The notes under the pieces: generated by a model
What the model was told of the DNA's origin: nothing
Database searches by the model: none
What the model saw: the letters and a program-made list of their open reading frames with translations, nothing else
Shown here: piece by piece, positions 1 to 12,711 of the stretch
How the letters are laid out: every line of letters starts with the position of its first letter
How positions within the stretch are numbered: the first letter of the stretch is position 1
Program-made: the position numbers and the translations under genes
Origin: Apium graveolens
Lineage: Eukaryota > Streptophyta > Magnoliopsida > Apiales > Apiaceae
Length of the DNA stretch: 64,000 nucleotides
NCBI RefSeq assembly: GCF_009905375.1
Contig: NC_133649.1
Coordinates: 224,151,275-224,215,274 of the forward strand
Reading direction: 5' to 3'

Positions 1-2326
1 AGACAAAGTGTACAAAGATTTGCTCACAGTCATTTTCAAGGTGCTCCTCTAGTCTGAGCAGATTGATCTATTTCCTTGAAGGTCTGGATTTCTTTCCAAG
101 CTTCCTGTTATTTTCTTCTATCTGATTTTGGAGCTGCCTGTGGAATTCAAGTTCGTCAGATCTAGTATTTCTCCAGTAGAGTCTTATTGCTAGAGATGCT
201 CAGCTGGTCCTCTAGTCTGAAGAATATTCTAACTCCCTTATCATCCAAGAATTCCATCAGCCATTAGGGCCTTAGATGCACTCTACTTCCTGTGTAAGGC
301 ATAGTTAAAGTCTTTGGGAGTGCATCTCTGGCTCTAATATTCCTCAGTTCTTCAATCTTCTTTAGAACTAGTCTTCTAGCTATCACATTGAATCCAAAGT
401 TCTTCTTGAAAGATGAATAGACTTTTATCAGTATAGATTGGATCTCTTGAAGAATCCTGTGAAGTGGCCATGTCATCTCTTTTGCTCCCTTGTACTTGAA
501 TACTAGCCTTTCAGGTAGATTCCTGTAAGCATCAATCCTTCTAACTTCTTCCAGTTCATCTAGATAGAGGTTTAGATCAGAGAATTCCTTGATGTCACAG
601 ATGTACATGATATCTCCCTTGTTGACCTTGGTTTGAGCTTTGGTTAGGGACTTGGATCTGAGAGTTGAGGGCTTCACTTTCTTGACTGCTCTGATCTTTG
701 TTTTCTTTGGCTTCATGAAATGAGGTAGATTGAGTTCAAGAATTGGTAGACTATCCCAGTCTATTGGCTCATCCTTTGGAATAATAGGTTCACCATGGAA
801 ATTCTTGGATGGATCTATCTTGAATTCTTCATGTGCCATAGAGGGCATGAATGTTTGAGTTGTTGTAGAAGTAGACTCTTTGGGAAATTAGTCTTCCATC
901 TCCTCATCACTGAAATCCAATTTTCTCTTAGGATGAAGCTTGTATCTGAATTTTCTTTTCTTTTGAGGTGCTTCTTGCATTTTCTGATCTTTAGATTCAG
1001 TGGTTTCAGATGGTTGTTCAGGAATTTGTTGTGTGGGTTTCACAGCTTGCAACTTGGCCAAGATAGCAGCTTGATCCTTCATTTGTTTGAGCTTTTTAGC
1101 ATCTAGAGCATCTTGCTTCTTTTCTTGCTTCAATCTTGCCTTTTCTTCCCTTTTTGCTTCAACAAATTGAGGGTGTCCAGCCACCACACAAATTTTCTTA
1201 CCATTTCTGAAAACCTTGGCAATTCTCCTTTTTAGAGCTGAATCTGCAGGATCTTTGTAGAATGCTATAGACCTGGCCAACAGCTTCTTCTCATCAGGCT
1301 TTGGTGTCTCATACACTGTGTCCAAAGGGTTCTTGAGTGAAGACTTTGGGTAGTTCACCATTGGCTTCATGATAAGATCTTCCTTTGGGGATTTGATGCA
1401 GGATGCCTGGCCTCTCTCCAGATAGTTCATGCTCATATCATTCACAGAAATTTTCCTGACTTGAGAGTGATGAATGGCTGATTATTCTGGCTTCTTTTCT
1501 AGACCAAATTTCTTTTGAATATCCTCATCAATTTTCTCCCAGTTGATTGGACTAAACTGCTTCTTCTCAGCTGCTCTCAAAGTGGCTGGTGCTTCATTTA
1601 TCAGATCAATGCTATCCTTAGCTGGTGGCTTTATGAAAGCAAATATTGGCATAATTGCTTTACTCACTTGAATGTTAAGCACTTTTTGCTCCCCCTCACT
1701 CCTAGAACTCTCTTTCTCCCCCTTTTTGTTATCAGCAAGTTGAGTAGAGGAGGAGGTGTGCAACCACCAGTTTTGGAAGCAAGTCTGTTTGTTGAGCTTG
1801 GTGTAGATGGATTGTTGTAAGAGAAGCTTCCATAGAAACCATTCTTTTGTCCAAGGAATCCACCTTGGTTGCAAGATCAGAGTTTTTCCTGAGCTATCTT
1901 TTGATGTCTATCATTGTTGTCTCTGGAAGTCTAGCTTCCAACTTGTTAGAGATGTCTTTCTTATGATCAACTTCATTTTTGATGAGGGAGACATTTTGAC
2001 TTTGTTGGTAGCCTGAGATTTGCTGTAGTTGGAGAGTAGAAAGATGTGCTTGCAGACGCTTCTTGGTGCTAGCATTTGTGGTTGATTGAAGTACAGACTG
2101 AGTTTGGCTGATAAGTTGGATGAGTATCGTCTTGAAATGGTGATCATCACATTTCTTGGAGAAGGCCCATGATGGCATGCTTGATCTGGAACTAGGGCCT
2201 ACTTCCCCCCTATGTCCAATGGCTCTTCTTCACTGTCTCCACCCTCACCTCCAAAGAATTCTTCTGAACCACCAGTCTCATAATCAACATCACCAGCTGT
2301 TGAGGGCAAAGCTGTGATGGCATCCT
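1..2326 (-). mobile_element. Element C (Sirevirus-like Copia), 3' segment
   Basis: This is the most 3' part of element C seen in the window. It is separated from the rest of C by element T at 2327 and element A further right. The sequence resumes the ORF3 reading frame that stops at 21807: removing T and one copy of its target duplication (ATCCT at 2322-2326, ACCCT at 21802-21806) rejoins the frame without a shift. The 3' LTR of C is not present and should lie left of position 1. Bases 1-161 are downstream of the last ORF3 stop and hold no recognisable gene. Confidence 0.8.
162..2326 (-). pseudogene. ORF3 of element C, C-terminal part
   Basis: Extra ORF downstream of pol in a Sirevirus-like Copia element. 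Reading from 2326 downwards there is an acidic Glu/Gly-rich stretch, then a Gln/Ser/Leu-rich stretch that looks coiled-coil forming (about 2178-1780). Next come a Lys/Glu/Ala-rich heptad-like helix (about 1180-1050) and a basic region. The last part (848-264) includes the motifs KEMTWPLHRILQEIQ and SSFKKNFGFNVIARR. In-frame stops occur near 888 and 264, and at least one frame change lies around 1900-2180. The final stop is TAG at 162-164. Similar long ORFs after pol are often called env-like in Sireviruses, but no signal peptide or transmembrane segment is evident here, so I do not assign an envelope role. The function is unknown. Confidence 0.6.
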
Positions 2327-5270
2327 TATAACGACTCGTATATTTTTAATATCTAAATGTGTAATTATTGAGTGATTAAATAAATAACATATGTGTATGG
2401 GTTCTGTCGGCCATGTATTTTTTTATTATTAGTTATGGGTGGTTAGTGGTTTACTAGGATTATTTGTATAATTGTCTGTTGAGCTGTATTGTCTCGTTAT
2501 TACTTTTAAAAGTAGTTTTAAGGCAGATTTATCTGCATAAATATGGGGGATGTCTCTAAAATTGTTTTTATGCTTTTATAATAATAATATTTATTTTTGG
2601 GATTTTATAAAATTTAGAAATTAATATTTCATCAATTATTTAACCCTGTATGATTTTCTGATTGCATTTATTTGTAAAATCTGTATTTAATTCCCGAATT
2701 CTTCAAAAATTATGAAACTCATATTTATTTAAGTTTGGAATATTCCGAGAATTTAAAATTTATTTTGGGAATTTTTGGGATAAATTTGACCCGCACGTTG
2801 ATTCGTTTAATTGTTAAAACCGGGTATAAATTGCATTTTAGAAATTATTTCAAAATTACGAAATTTATGTTTTTATAAACTTCGGGATATTTGTAAAATT
2901 TGAAGACTATTTTCATGATTTTCTGAATTTATTTTAAGTGCAGCTTGGTTCGTTAATTGTGAAATGCGGATACGAGTTGTATTTCATAAATGCTTTAAAA
3001 ATTATGAAAATTTTATTTTAATAGTTTCGGGATTTTTAGAAAATTTTAAGACTATTTTGATAATTTTTTGAAATTATTTTATGTGCAACTTGGTTCGATA
3101 AATTGCAAAAGCGGGTAGAATCGAGGCTATCAGAAAGGGAAATAAAACACGTGTTAAGAGTTGGCTAATCAGTAGATAGGTGGCAGGATGTGATTGGAAA
3201 AAAATATAATAAACACAAAACACATCACAAATACACACAAATGCAGCCCTATTCTTTAGTCTCTCGGGTCGGAGTTTTTCCCGGTCCTTGTTTCCCTGGG
3301 TACCATCGCCTGTGCTCTGGGTTAATTCTAGTGATGGCCTCGGTTGTCCCTACTTGATTGGTACATATTTATATATATTCGTATGTATATGTATGTATTC
3401 AGTCAATTGTTGTGTGGCTGTTTCTCTCTTTCGTTCTATTCCCTCGCCGCCAGCTTCATCTCCGGCGAGGGCTGTAGGCGTGTGTGTGTTCAGTGCGATT
3501 GTTGCACGATTAATTTGTCTTCGTTTTTGTTGCCCAGTTCTGTGGTGCCGTCGCCGCCGCCCAGTCCGGTGAGGCTGGTATTTCCGGTTGGTTTCACTGA
3601 GTTATGTATATATATATGTTGTCGATGTATATACGTATGTGCTGCTTTTGTTTCTCTACTTTGGCGGCGCCCCTTTTGTTGTTGTAAGAGGACGGTGCAA
3701 AGCGTGTAGTGGTGACTGCGCGTGGGTATTACTGCCGTTTGTTGCCTTTGTTCGACTGCTTATTGATGTTTGTTTTATGTTTTATTTTAATAATTTTTGC
3801 AGGAAATAAATTGACTGGATTCGTGACAATACAAATACTTTTCTGTATGGAAATATGTAATTAATCGGTGGAATACGCGTTGGAAATCCGAATTAATTGG
3901 GTACCCGCAGATTTTACCGCCGTCCGCGATGAATTTCGACGAGCGGATGGTGGACAATGATGTATATCTGAGTCCTAATATTTTAAAATAAATAATTTAG
4001 TTCGTATGTTATTGTTGTCAAATTAAAAAGTAATAGTAGTTAAATAATTCAGTTCGGGAATTATTTAGATTGATTATTTGTTTTCTGAATTTTGATTGGA
4101 ATTGTAATTGTTAGTTGGGACTGGTGAAGTTGGATTGTGATGGTGATTGATTGGTTTGACGTCGAGTTGTTCGACGGGTTAGTCCGATAAATAAAGGAAG
4201 TGCTACCCAATTTCCGAGAAATCGAACTACGAAAATACGGGGGTGTATCCAATAATTATCGGGCTGTCGAACGAGTATATATAAATACATATATATGTTG
4301 TATGTGAAATCTGATTGTATGTGGTAGTGAACTGTTTTTCCAAAAGTAATAACCCTAATTTTGTAAGATGACGAATATATGTATTTTTCCGAAAATGAAT
4401 ACCGAACCAATTTTTTCGAGAATGTGACCCCTAATTGTTGCGTGTGTTATTATAATATGTACAATTATGAGTCGGGATTTGTTATCGTTTGGGTAGGTTT
4501 GGTATTGAGGATATATCAAGTATACCTGGACGTCTAACATAGAGTATTTCGATCCTGTAGGTTATAGTCGGGAAACCGAAAGTGGACGTTGGACTAAAGA
4601 TAACCTAGTGGACAGTCGACGAGCTCAGTAGGGTTTTAACCAAAGAACCTGAGTATTGAAGTCGAATCCAAGGTAATCTAGTGGTTAGACGATAAAGCCT
4701 GAGCATCCGAGTCGGATTAGAGTCGATCAGTGATAGTTGTAAAGCTCTACAAGGCAAGTACCCCTGACTATTCTTTTATTATTTTTCAGAGCATGCTAGT
4801 TTTAAATGTCCAGTTTATGAATGTTTACCATGTGTTGTAAATGAGCTATAATCTCTGTTCCTGTCGCTGTTTTATCATACACTATTTTTATCATATTATT
4901 CATATAGTGGTACTGCTGAGCAATTAATTGCTCACCCTTGCAGAATGTTTTATATATGTATTGCAGATGCCTAGGAGATTCTTCCGTGGTAGTCGGGGCT
5001 GAGTTTCAGTTCCTTCTGTGTCAGGCTCCTCTGAGGTAGTTGTGCTGGACCAAAGATGGTCTGTTGAGTTGCTGCATTAGGTTAGTTATGTCAGGATTAT
5101 TTATAATTAGTTGGGTTGTAATAGTTTGTAACTTAAGTCATACTTAAACCTGGAAAAGGTCTTGGTAAAGGGGTCGTAGTTGTGTATTATTAATGTTTTG
5201 GATTGAATTATGATTGCTATTATTATTGTTGGTGACGTCAACTCCTGACCCCGGGGTCGAGGCCGTCACA
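2327..5270 (+). repeat. 5' LTR of element T
   Basis: 2944-bp repeat matching 18298-21801 at high identity. A TATA-like TATATATAAATA is at 4276-4287. The LTR lacks about 555 bp found in the right copy (the 20752-21310 segment), with the break near 4780. Short ORFs inside it differ in frame between the two LTR copies and show no family resemblance, so none is called. Confidence 0.9.
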
Positions 5271-5272
5271 GT

Positions 5273-5284
5273 TGGTATCAGAGC
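5273..5284 (+). other. Primer-binding site of T (tRNA-Met type)
   Basis: TGGTATCAGAGC starts 2 bp after the LTR end. It is complementary to the 3' end of initiator tRNA-Met, the usual primer of plant chromoviruses and Copia elements. It fixes the orientation of T as plus. Confidence 0.9.
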
Positions 5285-6892
5285 TACAGGTTTGAGTCCC
5301 TGATTTAGTTTCATAAGAGAGTCAAAAGAGTATAGGAAGATTTATATATAGATGTGAGTCAACAACTCAATCAGAGGAGCAAGCCTACGAGTTTAATCAA
5401 GGGTTTCAGAAGCGTAACCCTGAAGTTTATTGAGGATTGACTGGAACTGCCCTAACCTAGAATACGTTTCCTTCGCATATGTATTATTAGTAATTATCGA
5501 TAGAGATTTCTAGTTTTTCCCTCGAGAAAATGAGTCTGATTGCGAGGATTCAGTGTTGAGCGGGCCCTTGTTGTGTCAGTTGAAGAGACACCAACATTAT
5601 TCCTCAATAACGCATTTCCTATGTCAAGGAGTGTTGCTGGATCGAGTGTGCGATGTCGGTGAGTTTAGATGGAATGAAAATAGTCATTGGCTGCTATGAC
5701 CGCCCAGTTTTATATTGAATGCGGATCAGAACAGGAGGTGGTATATTTGAACCCTTATACTTCTTTCTTGAAATGTATTTTGTTTCCAGAGTCATTGTTT
5801 CTTATCCTATAAGTTGCTTACTTTTCATGTGAGAAAGTTGAGAACTCGGAGTAAGTCACTTAGTGTTCTGTTGTTTCAATTATAAATTGAATTTTCTCCC
5901 TCCTTATTTGTAAATCTCTATCTAAACATTATTTCTTCCCTCGGAGATCGGTTGATTGGGGCAGATAATGCATATGAGTTGACCATTTGTCTGTGTGACA
6001 AAAGGGTCTGGTGGGGACATCACCGAAATATGTGTTGTGAGCTATGCGGTACTAAGACTGGCCATCTTATGTACTTGTATGGTTACTCTCGGTCATACCT
6101 ATATCTTCCTCACCGTTCCTTCTTATTTGATTGATTCTTTAACTTTGAAATTTTATTTGAAGTCCCGAAGCAGTGAATTGTCAGTAGCTTTTATAATTAG
6201 ACAGTCCTGGTTATTGAAAGTCAACGAGAGTTGACTGTCTGGAGGGAATAGAAGTTTTAAATCGGGTTGCTAGCTATCTCAGAAACGATAATAGTAAAGG
6301 GGATTCATAATTCGATATTGAAGGTTGCGGTTTTAGAAAGGTTAACCCTGTGGAAGATAGGTTAATGGTAGGAGATGAAAAGTCACCTTGGGAAGGAAAG
6401 GTAACTCAGTGATTGTTGAATCACTTGTGGTTGATAAGAAATCATCCTTAGAGGAATGCTTAGTTGAAATTTGGACCACGGTGCCTAGAAGAGTCCAACA
6501 TTCCTTAAGCTTGACTTGAATTACTAGTTGGCTCTGTGTAATTGGTGGCTGTTATAGCCGACCAAGTTTCATTGTATACCAGATTAGTTTTGCTATGGTA
6601 ATTGAGTAGTGACAGGAAGTTAGTTAGTTGCTGTTATAATGAGGAGCCATACTACGGTGTTTAGTATTGTATTCCGGTTTTCCTGTACTATTGTTGATTC
6701 TGCTACTGTCATTGTTGCTATGTTACTAGTGCTATTAATCTAGATTTCTTTTGTAAATGGACCCCGATATTAAGGACATGGGTATTTTATTGGGCAGCAT
6801 TTTCCTGATACAGGTGCACCGTTTAAACGGTGATATCTTTTGTTAAACATTTTGCTATATTTTGAACGAACTTATCTCTATAGCTCAGGAAA
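5285..6892 (+). other. Untranslated leader of T
   Basis: 1.6 kb between primer site and gag. Only short unsupported ORFs are present. I see no conserved domain, tandem repeat or other element in it. Confidence 0.6.
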
Positions 6893-8031
6893 ATGCCACC
6901 CAAGAAAGCTACCCACTCTAAAGAAAATAGTAGTAGTTTGACAAAGGGTCCAGTTATAAATGAAATTCTAGACTTGTTGTGCCAGCAACAGCAACAACAG
7001 TTGCAGTTAATCCAATAGATTCAGCAGCAACAACATCAACAAGGAGAGCTAAACCAAACTACCAGTTTTAAATCCTTTCAGTCTGTTAAGCCCCCAGAGT
7101 TCAAGGGCGAAGTGGATCCTGTTATTGCCAAAAATTGGCTGAAGGAAATGGAAAAGGCATTTACCCCCACGCAAGTAAGTGATGATCTTAAAACCGATTA
7201 TGAGAGTTACTTTCTTAAGAATGAAGTAAATTATTGGTGGGAATCCACTCGAGCGTTGGAAGGAGAAGGCCCTGTTTCTTGGACAAGATTTACAGAATTA
7301 TTCTTGGAGAAATATTTCTCGATAGTTTAAAGAATCAGTTGAAAGTCGAGTTTCTAGAACTGAAACAAGATGAAAGAAGTGTGTTGGAGTATGAGGCCAA
7401 GTTTACAGAATTGGCCCGATCAGTTCCTGAGTATGTAAGTATGGAGATTCAGAAAGTAAGGAGGTTCCAACAAGGGTTGAAGCCTGAAATTTACAGAGGA
7501 GTTGTGGCATTGCAACCCAAGACATACTCCTCTATGGTTCAGGCCGCCCTGGTAATGGAAAGTGACCAGAAGTTGACTGTTAAGGACGAAAGTGATAAGA
7601 AAAGGAAGTCGAAAGGTGTTAAGGATAAAGCAGACCAAGGAGAATCCATTCAAGGATTTGAGAATTGGTTTGGCCGGAACAGGAGTAAGAGATTCCGGAG
7701 ATAGAGTTTATTTCAGGCTAGATCTAGTGCTACTTCAGTTGCTTCCACTCCAGCCCAGTCAGTCAAGGGAGCAGTGGATTGCAAGTCCTATGACAGGAGA
7801 CGCAGTGGTGCGTGTAAAAAGAATGTGCAATATTTCAAGTGTGGATATAAGGGTCATTATGCATCGGAATGTAATCCAGAAAATCCAGGAGTTATGTATC
7901 ATAATTATGGAAAGAGTGGGCATATTGCAAGGAGTTGTAGAACGGGTATTCAAGATACTACATCCCAAGGGCCACCATCTAGCTCAGCTAGAGATAGAAC
8001 TTTCAAAAGAACCAAGAAATCAAGTGTTTAG
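6893..8031 (+). pseudogene. gag of element T (broken)
   Basis: Starts with MPPKKATHSKENSSS. A glutamine-rich stretch follows, then a retrotransposon gag domain (PF03732 type) with the blocks PPEFKGEVDPVIAKNWLKEM and FLELKQDERSVLEYEAKFTE. An in-frame TAG lies near 7017, a frameshift near 7320 and a stop near 7703. Two CCHC knuckles follow at about 7828-7940, both damaged. The first reads YFKCGYKGHYASEC, with its first Cys replaced by Tyr. The second reads MYHNYGKSGHIARSC, with both leading Cys replaced by Tyr. Each loss fits a TGT to TAT transition, as expected from cytosine deamination on the other strand of methylated DNA. Family assignment is sure; function is lost. Confidence 0.8.
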
Positions 8032-8039
8032 AAGTTGGA

Positions 8040-9917
8040 CGTAGTTGCAGTTGATCTGACACCCTCCGAGCTAGAGGGGTTTGATGTGATTTTAGGATTG
8101 AGTTGATTGTCCTGTATTATGGCAAGGAGTGGTTTTAGAAGAAGCGAAGTGTAAAGTGTACTGAAGCCAATAGTAAGGTAAGTTTCTGGATGCAGAAGCA
8201 ATATAAGGAATTCTTCCAATCATGCGAGAAAAGAAATAATAAGCTAATGATATAAGGTAGATCTACCATCTATAAAGATACGAAGAAGAGAATACTTAAG
8301 CTGGAGGAATTTTCGGTAATAAATAAATGCCCTGGAGTCTCTGGAGGCCAGTGGAACGAAATAATTAGTTTGATAATGGTAAAAGTTATTAGAAATGGAA
8401 GTAAGCATACCAGATATAGTTCTCTGGGGTACACCAGTGATGTTGCTGGGAAAGAGGAATGAAATTATGAGATTGTGTACTGATTATCGGGAGTTTAACA
8501 AAATGACGAATAAGAATAAGTAACCTCTATAAAGAATTGATTACTTATGTGACCTAATTCAAGGAGTGTGTAAATTCTACGGGATTGACTTAAGATACAA
8601 CCTGAGGACATGTCAAAGATTGTAATTAGGATAAGTTATGAGCATTGCAAGTCCTGGTGATATTATGTGGAGTAATAAGTGCATCATTTGTCTATAAGGA
8701 ATCAAGGAACATGGTGTATAAGGAGTACTTGGAAAAGCAAATTGTATTTATTGATAACATCCTCAGCTGTCTAAGGATTAAGAAAGTCCATGTAGAATGC
8801 CCCAGGATTTCCCTACGAAGATTAGAAGGGAAGCAATTATATGCAAAGTTTTAAAGTATGAATTTTGGTTGAAAATAACAAAAGATTTTGAGTATTTCAC
8901 TAACAACCATCTAAGCAAAGCCCGTGTAGTAGTTTATGTCTCGTGCAGGGAAAAATGATTAAATGTGGTTAAGATTGCTAAGGAATTAGTAAAGGAATTG
9001 GAAACTATGGGAGTTGAAGTTGAGTATCTGAAGGTGATAAGAAGTGAGTATATGAGATTATTTTCAAGCCTTAATTGATGGAAATGAGTAAGAAGTGTTC
9101 AAATGTTTGGAAATTAAGTTAAAAGTGAGTACCATCTATCATCCGTAGACGAAGGGCCAAAGTGAAAAGATGATTCAAACGATATAAGATATGTTGAGAG
9201 TATATATTTTGGATCTAAAAGGAAACTGAGGTGATCACCTACCATTGATTGAGTTTTTCTATGTTAATAGTTATCATGCTAGTAGGGGAATGCTACCTTG
9301 CAAAGCCCTGTGTAGACATAAGTGTGGGTTCCCCTTTATTGCGAAAAAGTAGGAGTAGAGATGTTGTCAGGTTCATAAATAATTCAGCACATCAAGGATG
9401 TAGTGGTGTTGACTTGGGAAAGAATGGAAGCAGTCCGGTATAGACTAAGAAAGACGGCGGATGTGCATCAAAAGAGTGTGGATGTAAAATAAGATCGTTG
9501 GTGTTGACAAAAGTTGCACCTTGAGAGATGTTGGCTAGGTTGGAATAGAAGGGACAAGTTGAGTCCTAGCTATAATGGACCATTCGAGGTAATTGATAGA
9601 TATAGGTAAAGTTGCCCATAAGTTGATATTGCCACTGCAGTTGTAGCAAATTTATAGTGTATTCCGTGTGTCAATGTTAAAGCGATATGTTTCTGATTTG
9701 AATCAAACCATTGATTAGAAGCCAATGGGCTCTCATCCAAATTTTTTCTGCGTGGAATAATCGATCTAAATCCTAGATCGTTAAGAGCGAGTCCTTAGGA
9801 ATGAGTTTATGTCTATATTGAGTATGCTTTGAATAAATCCTTGAGTCGAAGAATTTACTTGAGAGTTAGAGTCAGATATGCTTGACAAATATCCTCATGT
9901 ATAGTTTGATCAGATTC
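8040..9917 (+). pseudogene. pol of element T (heavily degraded, internally deleted)
   Basis: Only scattered blocks remain. An RT start block (LCTDYREFNKMTNKNK) is at about 8470-8520 with stops after it. An RT active-site block (VYKEYLEKQIVFIDNIL, second catalytic Asp changed to Asn) is at about 8708-8765. An integrase C-terminal block resembling YHASRGMLPCKAL is at about 9270-9310. Then comes a stretch matching the GPFEVIDR-type chromovirus integrase tail (about 9575-9690) and a chromodomain-end block ELESDMLDKYPHV (about 9858-9900) with a stop just before it. At 1.9 kb it is about half the normal pol length, so RNase H and integrase core sequence are largely gone. Confidence 0.65.
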
Positions 9918-9935
9918 TGAGGACAGAATCTTTTT

Positions 9936-9947
9936 AAGGGGGAAGGA
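9936..9947 (+). other. Polypurine tract of T
   Basis: AAGGGGGAAGGA directly abuts the 3' LTR start (TATAAC at 9948-9953). It primes plus-strand DNA synthesis in this family. Its position confirms the LTR boundary. Confidence 0.85.
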
Positions 9948-9953
9948 TATAAC

Positions 9954-11654
9954 TGTAGGATTTTAATCATCACGGAAGCATGGTAAAACAATTTTCTTGA
10001 TATAAAATCCAAATAAAGGCATACAAATCGTGATTAAATCATATGGGATCATTTCTAACCTTTAAAAGCGATCCAAGAACGATGAGCGGAGATCCCTAGC
10101 AGCTGCTCCTCAAGTGTGAAGCACTCCACCGGTATCCACCAAGAGATCAATGTGATGGAGGAGGAAGAGGTTGAGAGAATTAGTTGCCTCCCTCTATTTT
10201 CTACTTTAGAATTAAGGTTTGTATTTTGGGTTGAGGCAAATAGGGTTTATAATAGTATATTTATAGGCAAAATTTTCAGCTGAAAATTTTCCATAAAATA
10301 TTATTATTAACCCTTTAATTGATTATTCTTATTAACCAATTAACTAATAATTAAAACACCTTTTAATCATTAATCCCTTTTCTAAACACTTTAGAAAAAT
10401 AATTCGCTCACTTGATTTAATTTCCAAAATTAAATTCTTAATTAATAATATTAAGAACTTTTCTTAATTAATTTATAATTAATTAAATCTCATTTAATCA
10501 ATTATTAAATTTGCTAATTAATTATTCATTTAACAAATAAATAATTACTAGTCATTATTAATTAATTCCTCCACCATTAAATCATTCTCTTTTATGGTGG
10601 GACCCTTAGGTTCAATATTAAGCCAGTAGTAGAAATAAATAATAATAAAACTATTTTATCATTATTTATATAAATTCTCTAATTTATTAAATATGATTAA
10701 TTAATAAATTAATTTTGTTTATTCTACATCGCGAGGGATGCTTCTCAGCATATCGCGACTATCCGGATAATACGAATTCACTGCTTAGAATACCAAGAAC
10801 CTATTCAGTGAATAGTTACCGTACAATTAATTTCTTCTACCCTGCAATGTCATGATTAAATACAAGGCATAAAACTCGTTTCAAGCCTATATTATTTAAT
10901 CATATGCTTTCCCATTCACTATGCTTAGTTCTAATCAATGTAAATTAGAAACTCCTTTCTAATTTCATTCACTCTGGCCAGAGATTCCTGAACTAGCATA
11001 AGTGGATCAGCATTGAACATTCTCTTCCTTCACTGGAAGGGGTAGATTCTTTATTGATCATACACTATCTTCATGTACAAATTCCTATACCCAGTAGAGC
11101 CCTTATAATTGTCCCTGGAGACTAAGAACTAAATCAAAGCATAGTTCAGTGTACACAAGATGACTATGATGACCTCAAGTCTAAGGATACTTGTACAACT
11201 ATCACTATGTGAACATCTGCTGACACGTGAGTGAACTCCATCAGTTGTTCAGCTGTGTGAGTCATGTTCAGTGAACTTATTCTATAATAAGCACCTACAT
11301 ACTAGCTATAGTGTCACCACACAAATGTCTATGAGAACAGACATCCTTCATAATGAAGCAAACATAGTATGTACCGATCTTTGCGGATTACTAATTACCA
11401 GTTAGTAATCCTACGACCAGGAAATATTTAAGTTCATAGTTATCATCTTTTAGGTCTTATTATTATGATCTCATCATAATCCATAAGAAGATTTACTCTA
11501 AACTATGGTATATCTTATTTAAACACTTAAATAAATAAAGCCCGCAATAAAATCAAAACAAGTCTTTTATTAATATCAATGAAATCAAAACAGATTTCAT
11601 AAAAGTTATTCCTAAATCATCATACATGATTGGACTTAGGACACATCTCTTTCA
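9954..11654 (-). repeat. 3' LTR of element K
   Basis: 1701-bp repeat, near-identical to 16590-18297. It starts TGTAGGATT and ends CTCTTTCA on plus. Very AT-rich (TTAATTAA-like) sequence fills 10300-10720. Confidence 0.9.
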
Positions 11655-11670
11655 ATCTCCCACTTGTACT
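11655..11670 (-). other. Polypurine tract of K
   Basis: Minus-strand AAGTGGGAGAT abuts the left LTR. It is the typical Copia position for plus-strand priming. Confidence 0.8.
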
Positions 11671-12711
11671 AAAGCCAATCACTCTGGTATCTAATACCCA
11701 TCTTGTCTTTATGACGATCAAAGTGACTTTGAGAAAGTGGCTTTGTAAAAGGGTCTGCTATGTTGTTATGTGTGTCAACTCTTTTGACGTTGACATCTCC
11801 TCTTTCAACAATCTCCCTAATCAGATGAAAGCGTCGCAAAATATTTCCTATAAGAAGTATGTCATCCACATACAATACAAGAAATGTTACCGCGCTCCCA
11901 CTAACCTTCTTGTAGACACATGGTTCATCTATGTTTTTTTTGATAAAACCAAATCTTTGATTGTCTCATCAAAATGGATGTTCCATCTACGAGAAGCTTG
12001 CCTTAAACCATATATGGTTCGCAGCAGCTTACACACTAGGTGTTCATTTCCCTTGGAAAGAAAACCCTCTGGCTGTGTCATATACACTTCTTCTTCAAGT
12101 TCCCCATTGAGGAAGGCCATTTTCACGTCCATTTTCCAGATCTCATAGTTGTAGTAAGCAACAATCGCAAGCAAAATCCGAATTGATTTTAACAGGTCTA
12201 CAGGCGAAAAAGTTTCATCAAAGTCAATCCCTTACCTTTGTTTGAATCCTTTTGCCACGAGCCTGGCCTTATAGGTCTCCACCTGGCCATCTGCTCCAAT
12301 CTTTCTTTTGTATACCCACTTGCACCCAATAGGCTTAACACCTTCTGGCGCCTCAACCAGAGTCCATACTTGGTTGGTATACATAGATTCCATTTCAGAT
12401 TTCATGGCACTATGCTATTTCTCTGAGTTAACACTACTCATAGCCTCATTATAGGTCACAGGGTCGTCATCATCAATGATTGACAACTCATTGTCATTCT
12501 CAATGACAAGGCCATAATACCTCTCAGGTTGGCGAGACACTCTCCCTGACCTACGAATGGGCTGTTCCACAGAAGGTTGTTCAGTCTGAACAGGTGTTTC
12601 CACTTGATCCGTAGTAGTTTGTGCTTCTTGAACTTCATCAAGTTCAATTTTGCTCTCACTGTTTCCTTCAATGATTAACTGCTTTTCCAAGAAGGTAGTG
12701 TCTGGAGACAA
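11669..12711 (-). pseudogene. Reverse transcriptase/RNase H remnant of K with internal deletion
   Basis: Reads from an acidic and Gln-rich linker (12711-12415) into Copia RT. RT blocks include KPIGCKWVYKRK and [10 protein letters not shown] at about 12360-12240, then WKMDVKMAFLNGELEEEVYM at about 12135 and IYGLRQASRRW near 12000. The active-site block MYVDDILLIGN (11875) is followed at once by a residue run typical of the RNase H end (DVNVKRVDTHNNIADPFTKP). The RT thumb and almost all of RNase H are therefore missing. Stops interrupt the frame near 12417, 12230 and 11928. The element has no working RT. Confidence 0.8.

Noticed and set aside
3288..3809. Overlapping plus-strand ORFs of 73-121 codons in the T LTR, with counterparts at 19151-19834
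   Set aside because: Frames and lengths differ between the two LTR copies and no domain is seen. They result from a GC-richer stretch of the LTR.
4061..4540. Minus-strand ORFs in the T LTR, with a 142-codon version at 20084-20512
   Set aside because: Read against the element sense and broken in one LTR copy. The similarity is nucleotide identity of LTRs, not coding conservation.
5273..5284. tRNA gene
   Set aside because: The tRNA-Met similarity is limited to the short primer-binding site; no cloverleaf follows. The same holds for 16577-16588 and 52592-52603.
8645..9443. Short plus-strand ORFs (64-69 codons) as small host genes
   Set aside because: They overlap recognisable remnants of T pol (RT active site and integrase tail).
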